A stretch of DNA of 64,000 nt, from assembly GCA_963693285.1 (NCBI GenBank), contig OY848920.1, positions 5,035,135-5,099,134 of the forward strand, given 5' to 3'. Position numbers and translations under genes: made by a program. The stretch comes from Xestospongia muta (Eukaryota > Porifera > Demospongiae > Haplosclerida > Petrosiidae). Shown here in pieces: positions 37,045-48,280 of this stretch. Within the stretch, counting starts at the first letter, position 1. Every line of letters starts with the position of its first letter. The notes beneath the pieces are model-generated. The model was not told the DNA's origin. It searched no databases and worked only from the letters and a program-made list of their open reading frames with translations.

Positions 37045-37350
37045 CCTTACACACAGACTTAGTAAAATCTATACTGTGTTTTATTTCTGTGAAAATTCTG
37101 ATAGGATATTATAAATGAATACATTGAACAATTTGGTGTCATGATTCTAACAATATATAAACCAAATCTTAAATATTCATGATTTTAAAGTTATGGTGGA
37201 GATTACATTCCATTATATGTTTAAACTGTAAGTAATATCAAGTGATTAACATAAATTATAAGGAATAAAATACAAGAATTTTCACAGAAATGAACACAGT
37301 ATAGATTTTGATTATATATTTAGAATATAAAGAGTCTGTGTTGACAGGTT
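37045..37350. repeat. Inverted-repeat element (MITE-like)
   Basis: AATCTATACTGTGTTTTATT with the following TCTGTGAAAATTCT (37066-37099) is inverted almost exactly at 37275-37308. Weaker pairing extends outwards (ACACAGACT on the left, AGTCTGTGT on the right). It lies in the intron before ankyrin exon 3. Confidence 0.7.
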
Positions 37351-38087
37351 ATGTGACAAGTGCGTTATTACAAGTCCAGTATATTTCAGTGTGGGTGGAG
37401 TCAACAAGTTCTGTTGTACAATGCAAAGCAAACTTAGAATGTTATATAACAGTTACTCTAGTGACACAAAGAATCTGTACAATTTCACAAAGAAATAATA
37501 TAACAAAACTTCTATATTATGATAAATTATAGTTTCCAATATATGGCAGTGTTTTTACACTTGGTCTATAAGTATGATGTACAAGTGGTTTGCAATGTAT
37601 GCTGTACTATTTTCATTGTTATCATAGGATAAAGCTAACTATGAGAGTCGCTAAGACATGAGTCTAGCCAATGTCATTATTTGATGGCTTGTACATGTTG
37701 TTAATAAGATCTTCTAACTTTCCTAATTAACAAAGTCTTTATATGATATCATTTCCTTAATAATTATTGATACTATATATCTACAAATACATTCTGTGAA
37801 TGATAAATAAACCTACTTAAAACTGACTGATAAATGAAATTTTGCCAATAACAACCAACACTGATAGTATGACTATAACTATATATATATTCTTTATTAT
37901 ACAGTTATAGTGTATGAAAATGTATTATACAAGTAAACTGGTTATATAAATCTTGTACCATACTACACCCACATAATGTTAATTAACAGTGTTTCTGTGA
38001 TACATGATATCAGCCAACTTTTCGTCATAGTCTATCAGTGCAGTCTATGGACATGTGTTACTTTGAATTGTTGTCTATATCTTTTAG

Positions 38088-38186
38088 AACATGATGACAC
38101 CTTTGCATTATGCTGCACGTAATGGAAAGACTGAAGTTGCTACACTTTTGATTAACAGTGGAGCTAATCTAAATGTAGTTGATAAA
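38088..38186 (+). CDS. Gene B ankyrin repeat exon 3
   Basis: A 99-nt phase 0 exon: TPLHYAARNGKTEVATLLIN then SGANLNVVDK. It is the most canonical repeat of the set (TPLHYAARNG..EVA.LLI..GA). Acceptor TCTTTTAG; donor TAAA|GTTAGT. Exon and flanking introns are duplicated 816 bp downstream. Confidence 0.9.
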
Positions 38187-38903
38187 GTTAGTACCATATA
38201 GTTTTATTTTTTTATCACATATAATATTATCATTTATGCAAATTATGATGTAGCACCTCCTCTTTACAAGGTGTCATACTTGTATGTACAATAATAATAC
38301 TTACATCACTGCTGCATCATAGTGTCATTTCAATGTTGGTTAGTAATTCTTCTGTGTATCTTATATAAGTCTTTTATGTAATATTAAATGGTAATAGTAT
38401 GCTGTTATATAACTGAATAAAAGCAGTGATGACAACATAAGAAATGTAATATGTATAATTTTAAAATGTGGAGTAGTGATCTGATCTAATAAAAGTTATA
38501 AAACATTTGTCACATATCAAAAATAATTATTATGACATGGCTAGTATATGGATTATATTCATTTGTAGTTGGACTGAAGTAATTTTCTGAATTTATTTAT
38601 TTAACCTGGTTACACAGCTTAACAATAACTAAAAGGAAGGCTCAAGATTTCTATATAATACTCATGGATTAAGTTGATCAAAATAGTAATCAATTGAAAG
38701 TGAAGAATGAATTTAAATCATATTCTTTAACTATCAACAAATATAGCAAACAATAAATTAATTAGCTTTTTCTATTAACACTACAATGATGGGTGTGTAT
38801 GATCATGGTTTAGGCTAGTACATTACTAATAGCCAAGATTTGTCACAGTGTATCAGTACAGTCTATGTAGATGCATTACTTTGTTTTGTTGTCTATTTTT
38901 TAG

Positions 38904-39002
38904 GACAAGAGAACTCCTTTGCATTATACTGCATTTAATGGAATGACTAAAGTTGCTACACTTTTCATTAACAGTGGAGCTAATCTAAATGTAGTTGATA
39001 AA
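38904..39002 (+). CDS. Gene B ankyrin repeat exon 4
   Basis: A 99-nt phase 0 exon: TPLHYTAFNGMTKVATLFIN then SGANLNVVDK, a close copy of exon 3. The following intron start (GTTAGTACCATATAGTTTTA) is also copied, so the unit was duplicated by a local genomic event. Confidence 0.9.
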
Positions 39003-39099
39003 GTTAGTACCATATAGTTTTACTTTTTTATCACATATAATATTATCATTTATGCAAAAATTTGATAAAGCACCTCCTCTTTACAAGGTGTCATTGTTG

Positions 39100-40330
39100 T
39101 ATATACAATAATAATAATACTCTTATGTGTGTAACATGCATGGCACTTAGTGATTGGTACATTAAGTTAGCAATCCTATAACTTTATATTAGATAGTCTT
39201 TGATATCAACATCGAAGGTAAAGTTTCTTTTCTTGATGATAATGAACGCTAAATATAAACCTTGACCTGTTTTTTTTAAAAACAAGACATGCAGTTACAT
39301 TTACAAAACAGTCTTTTGTAACTTTGTGATGATTTTAGGATTTTCTTTAAACCATTCAATACAAGTTGTGGCCAAAAATGTAGAATGAATATTTGCCTTT
39401 TTAGAGCCCACTTGTGCCACAAAGTTATTGTCACTACTATGATGATCTTGAAATTTTTCTAATGAGATACCTGCTCTACTGGTGTCAAATGATTGTGTGA
39501 CATTCATTTGAATTTTTGCAAGCATTTGTTCTGTCTGACACACTGTAGTAATAATCATTTTGGACCACTTGTTAACCACGTTTGCATGTGTACTCACATT
39601 ATTTATTTCATTATTATATGCAAATAAAATATTGAAAATGAAGAATTAATTAAAACACATCCTTTAACTCCTGATGCATATTGCAACTAATGAATCAGTT
39701 AACATTAATCTTGAGTGCTACAATGATGAGTGTGACTGATCATGTTTGAAGCTATTGATTAGCATACTTCTCAGCCAATACTTCTAGCTTTGTATACTAG
39801 TAGTCTTCCTCAGACAATGCTAAATATCCAATCACGTTTGAGGGTTCTAGTCAGTGTTTCTAGTGGAACACAATTTAATCTACACAATAAATGAATAAGA
39901 GATATATCTTGATCAATATATGTTATGTAAAACAATAAATATATATGATTGTTGTAACATACTCACAATGTTTATTTGAATCATTACTAGTAGTCACAAA
40001 AATGTATTAAAATAACATATAATTTCATTAACAGATATGAGGTTTTGTGTCATATAATCTATGATCAGCTTTTTTTATCTATCCTTGTTTAATTATTGCA
40101 TTATTCATATTTGTGAATAAATCTAAGCTTTAAGGATATGAAACTTTGCTTAGTGACTCCTCATTCTACATTCCTTTGCGTGGCTACAGGGGTTTATAAT
40201 AATAAATTAAATTTATGGTAATAAATAAATTTTAATATTATATTGTGTTATAATATATCTTGATATAACTGTATTTAATTGGTAATTATAGGTGAAGAAA
40301 ACATAATTATCATAAAGTATAAGTTAAAGC
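39100..40330. other. Intron of gene B
   Basis: No recognisable gene. A minus-strand open frame at 39301-39597 (starting MSTHANVVNKWSKMIITTVC) has protein-like composition but no recognised family, and is not called as a gene. Confidence 0.4.
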
Positions 40331-40348
40331 ATTTCTTTCTTTATCTAG

Positions 40349-40447
40349 GATGGCAGTACTCCATTGATGTTAGCGTGTCTGAGAGGACATCAGCCAATAG
40401 CAATGATTCTATTAGAGAAAGGAGCTGACAGACAATTACTTAATAAA
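40349..40447 (+). CDS. Gene B ankyrin repeat exon 5
   Basis: A 99-nt phase 0 exon: DGSTPLMLACLRGHQPIAMI then LLEKGADRQLLNK. Acceptor TTATCTAG, donor TAAA|GTTAGT. A canonical 33-residue repeat. Confidence 0.88.
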
Positions 40448-40683
40448 GTTAGTTAACTAACATAACACTTTGGATCGCAGTAACAGTAACATTACAAAAA
40501 TGTTACTGAAGGAATGTAATTATAACAAATTGGCTTATCATGTGTGCACAGAGAAGTTTATAAGTTGGTATTAGTGTTCTAAGCTAAATGAAATTTACAA
40601 AATAATTGCCAATTTTGTTTAGTAAAGGCATGAAATTGTAAATGTACTAATAAAACTTATTGATTTTCTATGTTTATTGGTAG

Positions 40684-40756
40684 AATGGAGAAACAGCTTT
40701 GACAATAGCAGAAAAAATGGCAAAGAAAGTTTATGAAAAGCTAGCTGATGATAACA
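40684..40756 (+). CDS. Gene B exon 6: terminal ankyrin cap
   Basis: A 73-nt exon, phase 0 to phase 1, encoding NGETALTIAEKMAKKVYEKL and ADDN, a capping half repeat. The following 60-nt intron (40757-40816, GTAAGT...TTTCTACAG) is a multiple of three and open, so retaining it would add 20 residues without breaking the frame. Its composition is intronic and the splice signals are good, so splicing is the better reading. Confidence 0.75.
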
Positions 40757-40816
40757 GTAAGTATAATGCACACTTGGTAGCAAAAACAATTAACTTGATA
40801 ATTTTATTTTCTACAG

Positions 40817-42483
40817 ACAAAGAAATTTTATTGCAAGCTCTTGAAGAAGGCTATGTCATTTTATCAATTATAAAATTGCTATTAGTTGGTCCTCCCGCTG
40901 TCGGCAAGACCTCTTTTAAACACCTACTCTTTAACTGGAAGCCACCGCATCATCATCATAGTACAGCAATAGCTGATCGACCTATTAGAGCTGTAGAAAG
41001 AATAGCCACTCTTAAGGGGGCAAAGAGTTGGGAAATCATCACAACAGAAGAGCTTATGGAAATGCTAGCTGAAGACATTCATATTCAAGCAAAAGATTCA
41101 GGGTCTATCTTAGAAACCCAGTCTTCAAATACATCAACAAAAGCACCTTTAAACATCAAGAATATAGAAATGAAAGATACACTACAACCAACCAAACAGT
41201 CATTAGCTCAAGATTTGCCATCACTTTCTTTAGATGCAAGTAGTGAATACAGTAACATAGATCTCACAAATCATTCAGAAGCAAATCAAGAGCAAAGTTC
41301 AAAGCCAAAGGTTGAAATAGCCAGTGAAGACACTCAGCCTAAGAGATTAGATGATTTAGAAGAGAAAACAAAAAGCATGCTTAAAGTCAAACATCAGTCC
41401 AATGAGTATTCACAGGAATCACAATCTGTCACAAATGATGTTGTTGCTCCTAAAGCAGCTGAAAAAGAAAGCATTCTAAACCTCTCTAAAGATATTCTCA
41501 CTGCAATGAGAAATACAGCATCTCGACAACTCTCCCAGTCAACCTGGATATATGTACTTGATAGTGGTGGGCAGCCACAATTCACTGATGTATCAAGAGC
41601 ATTTGTTCGTGGCAATACAGTCATTGTGATTGTACACAAGTTGACAGATCGACTGTCAAGTAAGCCAATCTTTCAATATTCTATTGATGGTAAGCCATTA
41701 ACCCAACCTAAGGAGCTTAGGATGACTAATCTTCAGCTCATTACAACATATGTGCGTTCTATCTCATCAGCTAAACTTGCTGCTGTTCATGGTGGTGACA
41801 GCGAATCATTGCCTACATTTCTCATCATTGGTACCTACGAAGACAAGATGAGAGGTCTGGGAAAGCTGTTTCATGAGTCTTTAAAGAAAAAGAATGTGAA
41901 AATTATAGCAGCTTTACAACAATACAAAGATCAATTGATATTCTATAATGAATCCGAGCAAGAGCTTATTTTCCCTGTTGATAATATGTGCCTGCAAAAT
42001 CGTGAAAAACTCTCATCTCGTATTAGAACATACGTTATTGGGCATAAGAAAGCAGCTGTTATGAAAAATGTCCCTATTCGTTGGTATGCTTTAGAATCCA
42101 ATATCAAAGGAGATGGGGAGAAAAATGATCATGGTATTGTATCTCAAACTCGATGTCAAGACATTGGTCAGACACTAGGAATGACTAAGATTCAAATACA
42201 AGGAGCTATTGCATTTTTCAAGTCTCTTTCCGTTTTCCTCCACTTTAAAGCTTGCTCTCATCTCGTTTTTACAAATCCACAATATTTCTTGGATGCACTT
42301 TCTAATATAATTCGCATATCATTTGTTGATTTTCCTGAAATGCTAATACAAGAAGGAAAGATTTTGCCACCAAATGCTCATCGCCGACTTCAACAAGAAG
42401 GCTTGTTCACAATAGATCTTCTAGATGTCGTATCTATTCAATTTGTTTCTGGTCTTTTTGAAAGAATATCTTTATATTTTTAA
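40817..42483 (+). CDS. Gene B: Roco-like GTPase with truncated COR
   Basis: The phase-1 exon continues from the ankyrin cap. G1: LLVGPPAVGKTSFKHLL (GGT at 40888). A polar Ser/Gln/Lys-rich insert of nearly 200 residues separates G1 from G3 VLDSGGQPQFTD (Asp at 41560). G4-like FLIIGTYEDKM keeps a T-x-x-D. COR-A: IRWYALESNIKGDG, then IGQTLGMTKIQIQGAIAFFK and HLVFTNPQYFLDALSNIIR. The protein then leaves family sequence at about FVSGLFERISLYF and stops at 42481-42483, with COR-B and the Cys-rich tail seen in genes A and C missing. It is likely 3'-truncated by rearrangement, since transposase and fibrinogen-like debris follow at once. As with other Roco proteins it should be a nucleotide-dependent switch acting in the cytosol. 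Confidence 0.8.
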
Positions 42484-42735
42484 TGCAGTGGCTTTCGATA
42501 ATTCCTCAATAGAATGGATTGTTGTAGCTCGCATTCAACTAGATGCTCAATACAGTGCAGGATATGCTCTGTGTTTTAAGAATTGTTTGAAAAATGTAAA
42601 AGCAGTAAAACTTATTTTGAGTTAGGAATTACACTCTTCAAGGAATTGTTATTGACTGGTCTGATGCAGAGATCAATGGACTAAAATCAGCAGTGGGAAA
42701 GGAGATGGCTGATAAAATCACAACAACTGCATGTT
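42484..42735 (+). pseudogene. MULE-like transposase scrap
   Basis: Two frames carry NSSIEWIVVARIQLDAQYSA with GYALCFKNCLKNVKAVK, then IVIDWSDAEINGLKSAVGKE. The DWSDAE..GL..AVG block resembles the core of MULE-type transposases found in many invertebrate genomes. A stop near 42624 and a frame change divide it. Assignment is from motif memory. Confidence 0.45.
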
Positions 42736-42889
42736 TTGAGATGTTTTAACAGAAGTTATTGCTTTCAGCAAGTCTGCTCACAAATATTATTATCACTTCT
42801 GTCAGTGCAGAATTCCTGTAAATGTCAACATTTCAAGGAAATTAGTAAAATATCAAACCATTGCTGTTTTTTTTTTCTATTATACAGGA

Positions 42890-44085
42890 TTCTTCTCACA
42901 GATATAGTTAGTGTTAAAGTTTACTCACCTCAATGCACATCACTAAAATGTGGTTGTGATCTATTCTACTCTATGAAAAATCTGTTTTGGAGATCATCTC
43001 CTCCTGTTAATAACAGTATGACATGTATTGGAAAAAAAGTATGTGGACAATCGTTTAAATTTCTATGCATCAGAAATGTGTTCTGATATTTCTGACAAGT
43101 GTCATCGTAACTTTAATCCTAACAATGAACTACTAAGACAGTTACAAGACATGTTGCAGTTTATAGATATTTTTAACTCTGCATTCTCCAACTGCTCTCA
43201 TGTCTTTCAAAAAAACCCTTCAGTTTCCTCAGGCTACTACACATTGAAAGCTGTTAATGGTTCATTAATATATGTCTACTGTGATGACAATGCTTTTGAC
43301 ACTGCTCTCAAGTCTTCAAAGAAGACAGTTCAGCTCTGTCTGGGTACTACACAATACGAACTCCTAATGGTTCTCTTATATCAGTCTATTGTGATAAGGA
43401 GGGTAGTAACTGTGATGATAAGGGAGGATGAATGAGATTGGTCTACCTCAGCATGAGTGAAATTGGTGCTACTTGTCCATGTGGTCTAAACAATTACTTT
43501 TTTCTAAATATTAGTTATCCACTTTGTGATCGACCTCATTCTTCAAATGGTGGCTGTAATTCCATAATTTTCTCTACTTTTGGTCTCAACTATTCTCAAG
43601 TATGTGCATGGAGAAGTCAGAAGATACCATCTTGGAAATGTTGATGGTACTTATGATAACCATAATGGATCTCCTTCACTGAAGGGGCTTATGTTGATGG
43701 TGTGTCTATTACTCATGGTAATAACCCTTGTCATCATATTTGGACATATATAGCAGGGCAAAGAGAAACTGGCAAAAACCAATGGACTTGTCCTTGTAAT
43801 AATGGCAGCACAGAAACTACACCACAATATGTTGGTGATGACTACTACTGTGAGTCTGGCTCTCATGTTTATGAACCCTATAAATTCCACTATGATGATC
43901 CACTTTGGGATGGCAAACAATGTGACTTCTTAGAGTTTCCATGCTGTGCATTTCTTAACATGCCATGGTTTGTCAAGTCCCTTAATCAATCAACTACTGA
44001 TAATATTGAACTAAGAATGTGTACCAGTGAAGGATATCCTGATGAATCTACTCCAGTAGATATAATTGAGTTGTATGTTCGCTAA
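42890..44085 (+). pseudogene. Sponge fibrinogen-like / Cys-rich secreted-protein pseudogene
   Basis: Segments in shifting frames: VYSPQCTSLKCGCDLFYS and NNLFWRSS-like text, a frame change in an A-run at about 43030-43037, SEMCSDISDKCHRNF, then CSHVFQKNPSVSSGYYTLKA (first fibrinogen-type start). A second start follows, SGYYTIRTPNGSLISVYCDK, in another frame. It carries GG-TGA-MR at 43432-43434 where the family has Trp (GGWMR), then CDRPHSSNGGCNSIIFSTFG, frame shifts near 43605 and 43680, and the C-terminal part GVSITHGNNPCHHIW through DDYYCESG, DDPLWDGKQC and MPWFVKSLN, ending at 44083-44085. The intact family is extracellular. At least four lesions make this a pseudogene. Confidence 0.75.
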
Positions 44086-44629
44086 GTTCTTTTATTAATA
44101 ATTTAATTGTCTTTCTAGTTTTAGTATAGTTGCTTTACTTGAACATGTACAATGTTAATTAATAGTTATAAAGTATTTTTTGTACAGTACCACTGATAAT
44201 AATCAGACCCCTACAAAGTGGCCAAAAAATCAACAATTTACTCCAAATGACATTTCTGACCACACACCCCAATGTTCCATCCTTTGGAATGCTAACATTA
44301 ATTACTGTGTCTGTAATAATAAAATAACAAGTTACTAGAAGAGGGTCAACATATTACACATCACTTCTCTGCCTTTTTTCTATTTACCCTACTTTATTTT
44401 GATTAGAAATATAAGTTTTGTTTGTTGTTCTTTCTTTGTAACCATGTTATTGTTTTCTGATGATGTTGACATTCAAGCACAGATATACCAGGCTTTGTTG
44501 GTAGTGATTACTAAGTATGTCAGGAATAGCTGGTAAATTGTGGAGCAGTGTCTTGTATCCTGATGACACACTATGAGATAGACAACAATGTGGAGGATTA
44601 GACAGACCATTTGGTAATAACACCAAGAC
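44086..44629. other. Spacer
   Basis: AT-rich sequence between the fibrinogen-like pseudogene and the inverted dispersed repeat; nothing recognised. Confidence 0.5.
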
Positions 44630-44893
44630 GCCATGGTTTAAAGAAACTAAATGAGAAGAGACGCAAATAACCAACGCGTAGGGCTCTAGGTGACTTAATT
44701 AAGAGACGCAAATCGCAAGACAAAAGGACTAGCATGGAAAAAAAAAGGCTGTATTCAAAGTGCTTTTTGAACACTATTTCTAGTTGTTTCTCCGTCGAAA
44801 TGAAGGCAGTCCAGTCAATGAAGGGTTTTACTTTCAATAACTGCTCAAACATTAAGATAAATGTATACTCCTCAAATGAAAAATCATAAGCTC
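44630..44893. repeat. Dispersed repeat, copy 2 (inverted relative to 28862-29298)
   Basis: The reverse complement matches copy 1 from ATGAGCTTATGATTTTTCAT through AGTAAAACCCTTCATTGACT to the GCGATTTGCGTCTCTTAA and TAGAGCC..GGTTATTTG end. It has a single 39-bp unit where copy 1 has two, and lacks the 150-bp central segment. The two copies bracket gene B and the copia element. Confidence 0.8.
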
Positions 44894-45659
44894 ATGAATA
44901 ACAAAAATTAGAACTAAAAACTACAAACAGAAATTTAATAATAAAAATTAATTTATTTACTGATGTTTATTCATCTTGATTAAATCTTTTATTAAAGCAT
45001 TTCATCGCGTTACCATAGTATTTTATATAGTAACCTCCATACAGGTTACTAATAAATATAAAAACCTTAGGCTGGCCAATCAAATCGCAGTATTTGCGTC
45101 TGGTATAAACTAATATACAATAATAATATGCCTTTATTTTTAGTGATTGCAGTGAATACAATACATTTATATTGTCATCTTATATGTCCCTTATACTGCG
45201 AACTCTGAGACATAAATAGTTATAAATGACAAATTATTAATTGGTCCATTAACAGATGATGTCAATGATTAATGTAGTTAATGAGTTTGTTAATAAAAAC
45301 AAAAGTCCTATACATAAAAATAATTTTTGAAAATTAAAGTAGTATTGCATTTTTCAGTCAGTTTTGGATTAATTATATATATAAATATATATGTTACATT
45401 AATATATATCCATACATTAATGTTTACTATTATCATCTCCAAAAGCATGTGTAATGCACCAAAAAAAGACTGCAGCTACTGTCTCCTTAACAATAATATA
45501 ACACAATTACAAGTAGGTATTTTTACGATAATGCCATCTACCTATTGAGGGATTGTTACAGCTTATATTTATTACATAAATGCTTACTAATTTTTCCAAA
45601 AGTATGTAGAAAAAGCAGAAAAACAGCGTAATTAAAGTTACTTCAAATCCAAGGAATAT

Positions 45660-46515
45660 TATGACCAGCAATTGCCAACAACCTGTATTATAATTATGTA
45701 AAAATTTAAATTATACTCATATCAATATTAACTCCAAATATTAGTTTTAGCCTATCATAAAGACAATCAAGACCATTTTAAAAACTGACTACAGCTTGTT
45801 CTTCCTGCTTCTTTTAATAAGGTGGATTGACTCTAGTAAATACTTTGTGTACAGTCTTACACAAGAGTCACAAGTTTAACCACATTCAGTTGTATTTTGA
45901 AATATTCTACCTACTTGAAGTTTCTTATTTACCAGTATATAGCATTCTATAGATACTATCATTATATAGATGGTGCTTCTAATCTTTGCAGCCCTAGTCA
46001 ATCTTTCACTGTAATTATCATTAAATAGACACTGCTACTAATCTTGATAGCTCTAGTCAATGTTTCACTGTAATTATTCCACACAAATTATGAATGATTA
46101 TTTTCTTTGTTGGCAGGTTTACAATGCTTATACTTTTATTAATGCTGTCAGACAATGATGCTTTCAAATGTTAACCTGCTTTTTAATTTATAAACTTACA
46201 AGTTTTGTTATTACTAGGTATCCACCAATCAAGATCTAGAAAAGAAATAACAACTGCAATATTAAATAATTTCCACCAACCTTAAGATAAATACAAAAAT
46301 TGAACACACTTACTATTTTCTTCAAAAGCACATACTAAATGCCAGAAAGGTAGTGGATATATGATCACTCCTAATCTAATGATAATTATCATTAACACTT
46401 CCCAACAACCTGTATTATATATAAAACTTTAATTACATTCATATTAACTTTAACCAGAAATATTAGTTTTAGCCTATGTTAAATATAATCATGACCATTT
46501 TAAGAAATGAATCTG
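45660..46515. repeat. Diverged direct repeats
   Basis: CCAACAACCTGTATTATA through ATATTAGTTTTAGCCTAT and TCAAGACCATTTTAA (45672-45782) recurs in diverged form at about 46403-46503. Within it, a unit of about 60 bp containing TCTAATCTTTGCAGCCCTAG is tandemly doubled at 45957-46077. No coding content. Confidence 0.6.
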
Positions 46516-46743
46516 TTATCTCATATACTTTACATATGTTCTTTTTAGCAAGTAAGTGTCATTATATAGTGTCCTTTGCAAGTTTGGACCTATCAGAGGT
46601 ATGTTTTAAAACAAAGCAATGAAACTATTCAGTGAATTTTTAAAATATGCCCTTTTTGATTTACCATTAAGAAAAGGAGAGAAGAAAAGATCATGTTTAA
46701 CTTCAAAGTTTATTTTAAACCATAGCGTCCTTTGCTACCTTCC

Positions 46744-46860
46744 ACAGAATTAATTTTGCTATCATTGTATTCCTCTCATTCTTGTGGTTCTTTTGATATT
46801 ATTCATGAAGTGATTGTAATTTTTAAGTATTCCTTTTGACAACTCTCCAATAAATTCATT
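46744..46860. repeat. Block homologous to gene A intron sequence (inverted)
   Basis: CATTCTTGTGGTTCTTTTGA, then AGTGATTGTA, AAGTATTC and TTTTGACAA, is the diverged reverse complement of about 26170-26265 in gene A. A second, weaker copy lies at 48140-48225. It supports the view that this region is the 3' part of an inverted duplicate of gene A. Confidence 0.55.
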
Positions 46861-47190
46861 TGTATAATTTCCCAGAAGGAGTCAATTCTTTCTGTAAAAT
46901 CAACAGAGATTAGTAGTAGGCTTAATAGCTTTGCCAATACTTTAAAAGAAAAGACAAGTGTTTATAAAAGGCTATATCATTGGAATAACAGAGACTACTG
47001 TGTGAAATTGGCTTGGAGATTTACTACTTTCCAAATTACATCTAATATAATTATATTCAATTACTGACTTGAGATTCCTTTTTAATAATGATATTTATTC
47101 CAGTTGGTTGAGTTGTTTATGACTTATATAAAAAGAAAAACTTGACAAACTAAATTCTTAATAGGTCACATCAAACTAGTTAATATAAAT

Positions 47191-47426
47191 GTGACCAGAT
47201 TTGCAATAAGGAACTACTTCTGTCAAAACATTTGTGACCTGATTTATGAAAAGGATCAATCACTGCTAAAACACCTCAAAAACAGTTTTGTATACATATA
47301 TGAAGTTACAATGAAAAATTATGTATATATAGTTACTGTATGTATACAAAACTGTTTTTGAGATGTTTTAACAGTAATCATTTTTGATAAATCACAAAAG
47401 TGGTCTCTTATTGCAAATCAGGTCAC
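47191..47426. mobile_element. Foldback MITE, 236 bp
   Basis: The left end GTGACCAGATTTGCAATAAG and the right end, whose reverse complement is GTGACCTGATTTGCAATAAG, stay paired inwards for about 100 bp to AAAAACAGTTTTGTATACAT and its inverse. AAAT lies immediately outside both ends and may be the target duplication. Non-coding. Confidence 0.75.
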
Positions 47427-47873
47427 AAATTATCAATACTACAATTTATTTTATAGGTTAAATGTAAGTTGTATTTGTAACATAGTTATAAACATTGTTA
47501 ACATGTTATATAATGATTAATATAATGCAATGTACATAGAAATTGATCTAACCTATTGTCATCAACTCTTTCTCTCTAGTCTGAAATCTATTATATACAA
47601 TAAATTAATAAATAAGTAGTTTGTCTTCATTACATTTCACTAAATCAGACTATATGATTTTGATAGATTAACGTAGATCCAATAAAGTGACATTATGTCA
47701 TGCCTGGCTGTTCATGGAGTATTGATAATATCAACATTAGTACAACAGTATTATAATAGTGGATCAAATAATATATATGTTCTTTGCATGGTAATTGTTA
47801 TAGTATATATTTGTTTAATCTATTATAGGGTAATATATAGCAGGAGTAATATGAGCATATTTTGTTGGTCTCG

Positions 47874-47925
47874 CAATTGGTTTTTGAATGTTGACTAGCA
47901 GGATGAAGAGATGAAGGTAGTATAG
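47874..47925 (-). pseudogene. Gene C: broken Y-type linker exon
   Basis: On the minus strand, acceptor TTCTGTAG is followed by CTATACTACCTTCATCTCTT and CATCCTGCTAGTCAACATTC, closely matching gene A exon Y1. The copy is 52 nt instead of 51, so it shifts frame, and the donor GTATGT has become CGAGAC. It is a dead exon marking the 3' region of gene C. Confidence 0.65.
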
Positions 47926-48280
47926 CTACAGAATAAAAAGGAATATAATATCATAGATAATATTAGAAGACAAAATTAAACACAAACAAGTGATAGCTGT
48001 AGATAACATGATGCTGACATAATATCACAAAAATATATAGTTTTAGCATTTACCTAACACCAGCTAACAGACTTGAGTTCTCAATATACTACGATATTAT
48101 TAACTTTACTATACTGTTTGCTATAGACTTAACTCGGATATCATCGTTGTATTCTTTTGATAGCAATCATAAAGTGATTGGTATTTTCTAAGTATTCTTT
48201 CTCTATAAATATTCATATATTTAATCTCACATTAGGAGCTTGGGATTTGTTGTAATCATAGATGGTGCATTGTGATTTAG

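Noticed and set aside
36465..37532. Plus-strand frames in the ankyrin intron
   Set aside because: They fall across inverted-repeat elements and lack splice-compatible phases with the ankyrin exons.
40757..40816. Reading the ankyrin cap and GTPase as one continuous exon
   Set aside because: The 60 nt begin GTAAGT and end TTTCTACAG, encode atypical hydrophobic residues, and removal restores a compact join. It is better treated as a short frame-neutral intron.
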